Below are positions 6,044-9,796 of a DNA stretch of 9,796 bases, piece after piece. Source of the stretch: Prevotellaceae bacterium. Its GTDB lineage: Bacteria > Bacteroidota > Bacteroidia > Bacteroidales > UBA932. The first letter of the stretch is position 1. The number at the start of each line of letters is the position of its first letter. The stretch lies in assembly GCA_031273485.1 (NCBI GenBank), contig JAISRS010000311.1, forward strand, positions 1 through 9,796. The letters run 5' to 3'. The position numbers were made by a program, and so were the translations under genes. Under the pieces are notes generated by a model, which ran no database searches, was not told the origin of the DNA, and saw only the letters and a list, made by a program, of their open reading frames with translations.

Positions 6044-7522
6044 TTACTTTTCATTTTCGGGGATTTTGGCGAGTATTTCTTTTATCAGTTTCCAAAATTT
6101 ATCCACAGTAGATATTTGCAGTCTTTCGTTTGGAGAATGAACGTCTTTGATTGTGGGACCAAACGAAATCATGTCTAAATCCGGATATTTTTCTAAAAAC
6201 AAGCCGCATTCAAGACCGGCGTGAACTGCTTTCACCGACGGTTCTTCGTTGAACAGTTCCCTATAGGCGCTTTGGGCGATTTGCAGTATTTCGGAATCCG
6301 TATTCGGTTTCCATCCCGGATAGCCGTCGCTGACGGATACTCGTGCGTTGGCAAACGAAAACAGGCTTTTTACGGTGTCGGAAGCGTCGTATTTTTTACT
6401 CTCTATCGAGCTGCGTTGACTTGTGGCTATTTGTATCTCCCGGCTGTTGACGAATTTAATCGAGGCTAAATTGTTGGACGTTTCAACTAAATTGTCTATT
6501 TCGCTGCTCATGCTGATAACTCCCGAATGGCAGGCTTGTATGGCTGCGAGAATCTCAAACTGAGTGATTTCATCTATAACATATTTGGGCAATTCGGCTC
6601 GTGTGAGTTCTATCGTCATTTTTTGTTCCACAGCCCCGTATTCGGCTATAATATCGGTTTTAAAATCGGAGAAACTTTCGTATAAATCGGCTTCAAATTT
6701 ATCGCAAATCACAAAAAACGCAAATGCTTCTCTTGGGATAGCGTTTCGTTTGTCGCCTCCTTCGTACAGACTGATTTTGAGGTCGTATTTTATTGCCGTT
6801 TTCCACAAAAATCTGTTTAAGAGTTTTATTGCATTGGCTCTTTGTTTGTTTATATCGTCGCCCGAATGACCTCCAAGCAACTCTTTTATTGAGATTTTAA
6901 ATCCCAAATAATCCGACGGAGTCGGTTCCATGTTATAAGTCAGGCTTGCAATGGTATCGATGCCGCCGGCGCAGCCGATGAACAGTTCTCCGTCGTCTTC
7001 CGAATCAAGATTGATGAGTATTTTGCCCGAAAAAAAATCTTTTGTCATGGCTTTAGCGCCGGTTAAGCCCGTTTCTTCGTTCACGGTGAACAGACACTCG
7101 ATTGGTCCGTGCGTCAGCTCTTTATCCGAGAGCGCTGCCAGCGACACTGCCATTCCTATTCCGCAATCCGCCCCCAGGGTTGTTCCCTGCGCCTGTATCC
7201 AGTCGCCTTCGACGTATGGGATAATGGGGTCGGCGCTGAAATTGTGTGGAATACCGTCGTTTTTTTCGGCAACCATATCAACATGACTTTGAAGAACTAC
7301 TGTTTTTACGCGTTCCTTCCCTTTGACGGCAGGCTTGGATATAAGTATATTACCTGCTTCGTCTTTCTTGTAATCCAACGAATTGTTTTTTGCAAAATCA
7401 ATAAGATAATCAACGATTTTTTCTTCCTGTTCCGATGGTCGAGGTATTTTACATATTTCGTCAAAATATCCAAATACAATTTGCGGTTGGAGTGATAACA
7501 ATTTTTCCGATAACTTTTCCAT
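6044..7522 (-). CDS. pepD: Aminoacyl-histidine dipeptidase (Xaa-His dipeptidase, cytosol non-specific dipeptidase)
   Basis: Zinc metallopeptidase of the M20 family that hydrolyses dipeptides, including carnosine-like Xaa-His, in the cytoplasm and so releases amino acids from imported peptides. The metal and catalytic set is intact: His80 and Asp82 in LQSHVDMV, bridging Asp119 in TLGADCGIG, Glu149/Glu150 in VNEETGLTGA, Asp173 in INLDSED and His462 in VHSPNE, all near the positions known for E. coli PepD. GGHSGDDIN at 217-225 marks the start of the lid/dimerisation domain. The length of 492 residues matches the family (~485). The ATG at 7522 fits the conserved N-terminus, and there is no signal peptide. 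It converges with the luxC-like gene. A 156-bp gap separates it from the upstream phosphatase, with no obvious promoter or terminator, so read-through from the phosphatase is possible. Confidence 0.95.
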   Translation of the reverse strand: MEKLSEKLLSLQPQIVFGYFDEICKIPRPSEQEEKIVDYLIDFAKNNSLDYKKDEAGNILISKPAVKGKERVKTVVLQSHVDMVAEKNDGIPHNFSADPIIPYVEGDWIQAQGTTLGADCGIGMAVSLAALSDKELTHGPIECLFTVNEETGLTGAKAMTKDFFSGKILINLDSEDDGELFIGCAGGIDTIASLTYNMEPTPSDYLGFKISIKELLGGHSGDDINKQRANAIKLLNRFLWKTAIKYDLKISLYEGGDKRNAIPREAFAFFVICDKFEADLYESFSDFKTDIIAEYGAVEQKMTIELTRAELPKYVIDEITQFEILAAIQACHSGVISMSSEIDNLVETSNNLASIKFVNSREIQIATSQRSSIESKKYDASDTVKSLFSFANARVSVSDGYPGWKPNTDSEILQIAQSAYRELFNEEPSVKAVHAGLECGLFLEKYPDLDMISFGPTIKDVHSPNERLQISTVDKFWKLIKEILAKIPENEK

Positions 7523-7678
7523 ATATGTATTAATTTTTTAATTTCTGAAACTGACTGTATTTTGATTCGCAGTATTTTTCTCTCACAGTTGAACCCTGCG
7601 CATGTTTAAGGGCAATCTGTTGAAAATGTGTTGATGTTTGATACATAAAATTCTTCTGTGAAAGGTATAAACGGGCAA

Positions 7679-9334
7679 TTAATTAAATATTCCGGTTAAA
7701 GATTTCGGGAGGTAGAAGGTATCGGTTTTATCGACATACACTACCACCGAATTTAATTTAATTTCCTTACCGTTAAATAAAACCACGTTTGAATTTGGCG
7801 TTATTAACAGTTTATCGTTTCCGGATTTTTTATTTTTCCGGATCCGTTCTATTTCCAAAACGGGTATTTTGTTGTTTTTATTGATTTTCCAGCTATAATC
7901 CTTAAAAACTTCGGTGTGTTTTGCAAAATACTCTTCGGTGTGTTTGTTGAGGTCGCCGGTTGCCAGGATGGTTTGCATATATCGGTTGAGGTCGATGTTA
8001 GTCATAAATCCTGTTGGGCGCAAATCGCTTTTGGGCGAATATATTGCCAAAAACACCTCTTCTCCCGTGTGTCCTCCGGTGGTAAATCCGAAGCAGGTGG
8101 CGTCGTTAAGTATCTCTGTGATCAGTTTTTTCAGATCGGTGCCTTTCATTCTTTCTTCGGCGCTCAGGGCGCTTTTGCTGTAATCTTTCGACGACAGGAT
8201 ACGTTTCATGTCCTTGTCGGATAATTCTATATTGGTATATTGTTTAAAAACGCTTTTTATCGAATCCGGCGCGGTGTTTTTCAGCAGAGCGACAATGGTT
8301 TCGGAGGTGGCTTTAAATCCCGATACGGTTTTGAACAAGTCGTCTTTGGATTGTGTGGAATAATTGGTGCATCTGCTTGAGCCGATACTGATTCCGCTGT
8401 TGCCGTGGTCGGGAACTGCTATGATAATTGTTTCGCCGTCGCGTTTGGCAAAATCGGCTGCTACGCCGAAGGCTTCATCAAAAGCGAGCATATCGGTAAT
8501 CATGCCGATGGGGTCGTTTGCGTGCGCCGCCCAGTCGATTTTACTTCCTTCGACCATCAGGAAAAATCCGTTTTCGTTTTTCGACAGTTTTTCGATGGCT
8601 TTGGCTGTCATTTCGGCTAATGAGGGGTACAGGGTTTTATCTCTGTCGAGGTCGTAGGGCATATCTTCCTGACAAAACAGGCTCCACATTTTATTGCCGG
8701 GATATGTGTGAAATCCGTTAATATCGTCCAACAAAACGCCAAAGCCCTCGTTCAGCAGATAATTTTTCGATTCTTCGTTCAAAAACCGAACTCCTCCTCC
8801 AATAACCACATCTATATTATTATGTGCCATTTGCGGGGCGATCCATTCGTATTTTCCGCGGTTGTAGCTGTGCGCCGAACAGTCGGCGGGGGTTGCGTGG
8901 GGAAATTCGCAGGTAAACACCAGACCTGTAGCCATGTTATGAAAGATTTTTGCGGCTTCCAGAATGGTCATCAACGGTTGATACGCCATGGTTGAATCCA
9001 GTGGAACGATGTCATTTTTAGGGTCTGCGGGGGGATAGGTAGCTACGTAACCCGCACGGCTGGGGACGCCTGTCATATAGCACGAGGTTGTGGGCGCCGA
9101 ATCTCCAATCGGGGCGTTGGACGAAAAGGTTAAAACCGTTCCGCACAAATAAGGGTCAAGATAAAGATTCGGTTTGTCGGGGTTATTATATCTTTGATAC
9201 CAGCGAGCCGAAGATACCGTAGCCCATGATGTTCCGTCGGGAATCATCAATATCACATTTTTAATTTGTTTCGATTGACTGAATACTTCAATCGAAAAAA
9301 CAACAAACAATAGGACTAATACAATTTTTTTCAT
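7679..9334 (-). CDS. Secreted alkaline phosphatase with C-terminal extension
   Basis: Phosphomonoesterase of the PhoA family, exported to the periplasm or cell surface, releasing phosphate from organic esters. Residues 1-19 form a signal peptide (KK, a hydrophobic core, then VFS followed by Gln20 as probable +1). The active site is complete: metal-binding Asp33 in MIPDG, nucleophile Ser79 in GDSAPTT, HATPADCSAH at 146-155, EGSKIDWAAHAND at 262-274 with Glu262, Asp267 and His271, Asp309-His310 in VPDHGN, and His422 in TGGHTGEE. Residues 320-410 contain a charged, partly helical insert. After about residue 490 comes a ~60-residue extension (VVLFNGKEIKLNSVVVYVDK, then YLPKSL) resembling the small beta domain often called copper amine oxidase N-terminal-like. 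At 551 residues it is longer than E. coli PhoA (~470). A strong promoter lies 26 bp upstream; no Pho-box could be recognised. Confidence 0.93.
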   Translation of the reverse strand: MKKIVLVLLFVVFSIEVFSQSKQIKNVILMIPDGTSWATVSSARWYQRYNNPDKPNLYLDPYLCGTVLTFSSNAPIGDSAPTTSCYMTGVPSRAGYVATYPPADPKNDIVPLDSTMAYQPLMTILEAAKIFHNMATGLVFTCEFPHATPADCSAHSYNRGKYEWIAPQMAHNNIDVVIGGGVRFLNEESKNYLLNEGFGVLLDDINGFHTYPGNKMWSLFCQEDMPYDLDRDKTLYPSLAEMTAKAIEKLSKNENGFFLMVEGSKIDWAAHANDPIGMITDMLAFDEAFGVAADFAKRDGETIIIAVPDHGNSGISIGSSRCTNYSTQSKDDLFKTVSGFKATSETIVALLKNTAPDSIKSVFKQYTNIELSDKDMKRILSSKDYSKSALSAEERMKGTDLKKLITEILNDATCFGFTTGGHTGEEVFLAIYSPKSDLRPTGFMTNIDLNRYMQTILATGDLNKHTEEYFAKHTEVFKDYSWKINKNNKIPVLEIERIRKNKKSGNDKLLITPNSNVVLFNGKEIKLNSVVVYVDKTDTFYLPKSLTGIFN

Positions 9335-9360
9335 TACAAATAAAATATTTACGTTTTGCG

Positions 9361-9392
9361 CAAAGTTAGACTTTTTTAATAAATCCCTGCAA
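9361..9392 (-). promoter_or_regulatory. Bacteroidota-type promoter of the alkaline phosphatase
   Basis: On the minus strand TAACTTTG at 9368-9361 fits the -7 consensus TAnnTTTG exactly, and TTG at 9392-9390 fits the -33 element with a 21-bp spacer. The -7 element ends 26 bp before the ATG, predicting a very short leader of about 20 nt. Confidence 0.6.
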
Positions 9393-9440
9393 TTTAATTT
9401 ATTTTATTTATATCCCGCCAAGGCAAATGCACTGACTTAA

Positions 9441-9475
9441 TATGAATTATGAATTATAAATTATGAATTATGAAT
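9441..9475. repeat. AT-rich short direct repeat
   Basis: Five consecutive near-copies of the 7-8 bp unit tgaattat (one reads taaattat) make a 35-bp block that is almost entirely A and T. It lies 50 bp upstream of the phosphatase promoter. It could be an easily melted or bent element; no function can be shown. Confidence 0.8.
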
Positions 9476-9501
9476 GAAGGAACGTCTTTTAGTTTGAACG
9501 T

Positions 9502-9562
9502 TTTAAAGCGTTTAAAGCGCTTAAAGTCTTTAAGATTTTAAGGTCTTTAAAGACTTTATCGC
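9502..9562. repeat. Degenerate 9-bp TTTAAAG repeats with an 11-bp stem-loop
   Basis: About seven imperfect units of tttaaagcg/tttaaagac follow one another, the first two identical. Within them taaagtcttta at 9522-9532 pairs perfectly with 9548-9558 across a 15-nt loop, and gtctttaaagac at 9543-9554 (with its g at 9543) is itself a 12-bp palindrome. No gene covers this stretch. Confidence 0.75.
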
Positions 9563-9572
9563 TAAAGCAAAA

Positions 9573-9660
9573 ATTTTCACGACAACGTTCTCTGATTTTC
9601 GCGACAACGTTCTCTGATTTTCACGACAACGTTCTCTGATTTTCACGACAACGGATGTGA
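9573..9660. repeat. 22-bp tandem array, four copies (iteron-like)
   Basis: Units at 9573-9594, 9595-9616 and 9617-9638 differ at a single position (attttcacg against attttcgcg). The fourth, 9639-9660, keeps the first 15 bases (attttcacgacaacg) and then diverges, and the next bases restart attttcggg. Each of the first three contains the palindrome aacgtt. The 22-bp spacing is two helical turns, so a repeatedly bound protein would face one side of the DNA. No replication or regulator gene is in view to interpret it. Confidence 0.9.
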
Positions 9661-9677
9661 ATTTTCGGGAGGAAATT

Positions 9678-9707
9678 ATGGCTAAATCTTATTTTGAGGT
9701 GCTATAA
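9678..9707 (+). other. 9-codon ORF with a strong ribosome binding site (possible leader peptide)
   Basis: GGGAGG at 9667-9672 stands 5 bases before an ATG, followed by codons for MAKSYFEVL and TAA. Such a strong Shine-Dalgarno is rare in Bacteroidota, and none of the other genes here has one. The same frame stays open for 17 more codons after this stop, ending at a TGA at 9759. It may be a leader peptide, the relic of a broken gene, or chance. It lies directly after the 22-bp array and before two hairpins. Confidence 0.25.
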
Positions 9708-9724
9708 GATGTAACGACTATGTA

Positions 9725-9791
9725 CCCTTCGTTCTGCGTAGCGATAGCCCGAAGGGCTTGATTTTCATAACCGCAGGTCAACGACCTGCGG
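9725..9791. other. Two consecutive hairpins at the right edge
   Basis: The first pairs cccttcg (9725-9731) with cgaaggg (9750-9756) across an 18-nt loop. The second pairs ccgcaggtc (9771-9779) with gacctgcgg (9783-9791) across a 3-nt loop and is GC-rich in an AT-rich setting. Neither is followed by a U-run before the window ends. They could belong to a dispersed palindromic repeat or to the end of a mobile element beyond the window; no transposase is visible. Confidence 0.55.
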
Positions 9792-9796
9792 AAGCA

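Noticed and set aside
6099..6107. Exact DnaA box as a sign of oriC
   Set aside because: A single box inside the pepD coding sequence with no dnaA, dnaN or box cluster nearby is a chance match.
7109..7495. Plus-strand ORFs opposite pepD and the phosphatase
   Set aside because: They are antisense to genes with complete catalytic motifs, and their translations show no recognisable domain.
9573..9660. CRISPR array
   Set aside because: The 22-bp units are head to tail without spacers.

Overview
The window looks like a chromosomal stretch from a member of the Bacteroidota, probably Bacteroidales. The evidence is base composition of roughly 40% GC, a textbook Bacteroidota promoter (TTG, 21 bp, TAACTTTG) before the phosphatase gene, a signal peptide with Gln at the predicted +1 position, little Shine-Dalgarno signal before most genes, and a metabolic gene set usual for the group. 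No rRNA, tRNA, CRISPR array, integrase, transposase or phage gene is visible.

Layout. On the minus strand at the left lie a class-3-type aldehyde dehydrogenase (43-1419), a two-helix membrane protein of unknown function (1618-2082) and a ROK-family sugar kinase (2087-3049). The kinase and membrane gene form a tight pair. The pair is separated from the dehydrogenase by a GC-rich hairpin at 1580-1618 and a dispersed repeat at 1434-1527. From a divergent 248-bp AT-rich gap a plus-strand operon runs rightwards: a DEDDh 3'-5' exonuclease (3298-4068), futalosine hydrolase MqnB (4070-4699) and a LuxC-like acyl-CoA reductase (4692-5723). The gap and overlap are 1 bp and 8 bp, so translation is probably coupled. 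The operon converges on pepD (6044-7522, minus). The 320-bp gap between them is almost filled by tandem and inverted repeats. Further right on the minus strand is a secreted alkaline phosphatase (7679-9334) with its own promoter. The last 460 bp (9335-9796) hold no ordinary gene but are dense in repeats: an AT-rich block, degenerate TTTAAAG repeats, a four-copy 22-bp array, a 9-codon ORF with an unusually strong ribosome binding site, and two hairpins.

How it works together. The genes are mostly housekeeping: sugar phosphorylation, menaquinone synthesis by the futalosine route, peptide and phosphate-ester hydrolysis, aldehyde metabolism and DNA repair or processing. An acyl-CoA reductase that makes aldehydes and a dehydrogenase that oxidises them lie within 3.3 kb, but a functional link is only a guess.

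No new multi-gene system is evident. The most unusual material is non-coding: the repeat cassette at 5801-6033, its relative in the leader of the dehydrogenase gene, and the repeat-rich right edge.
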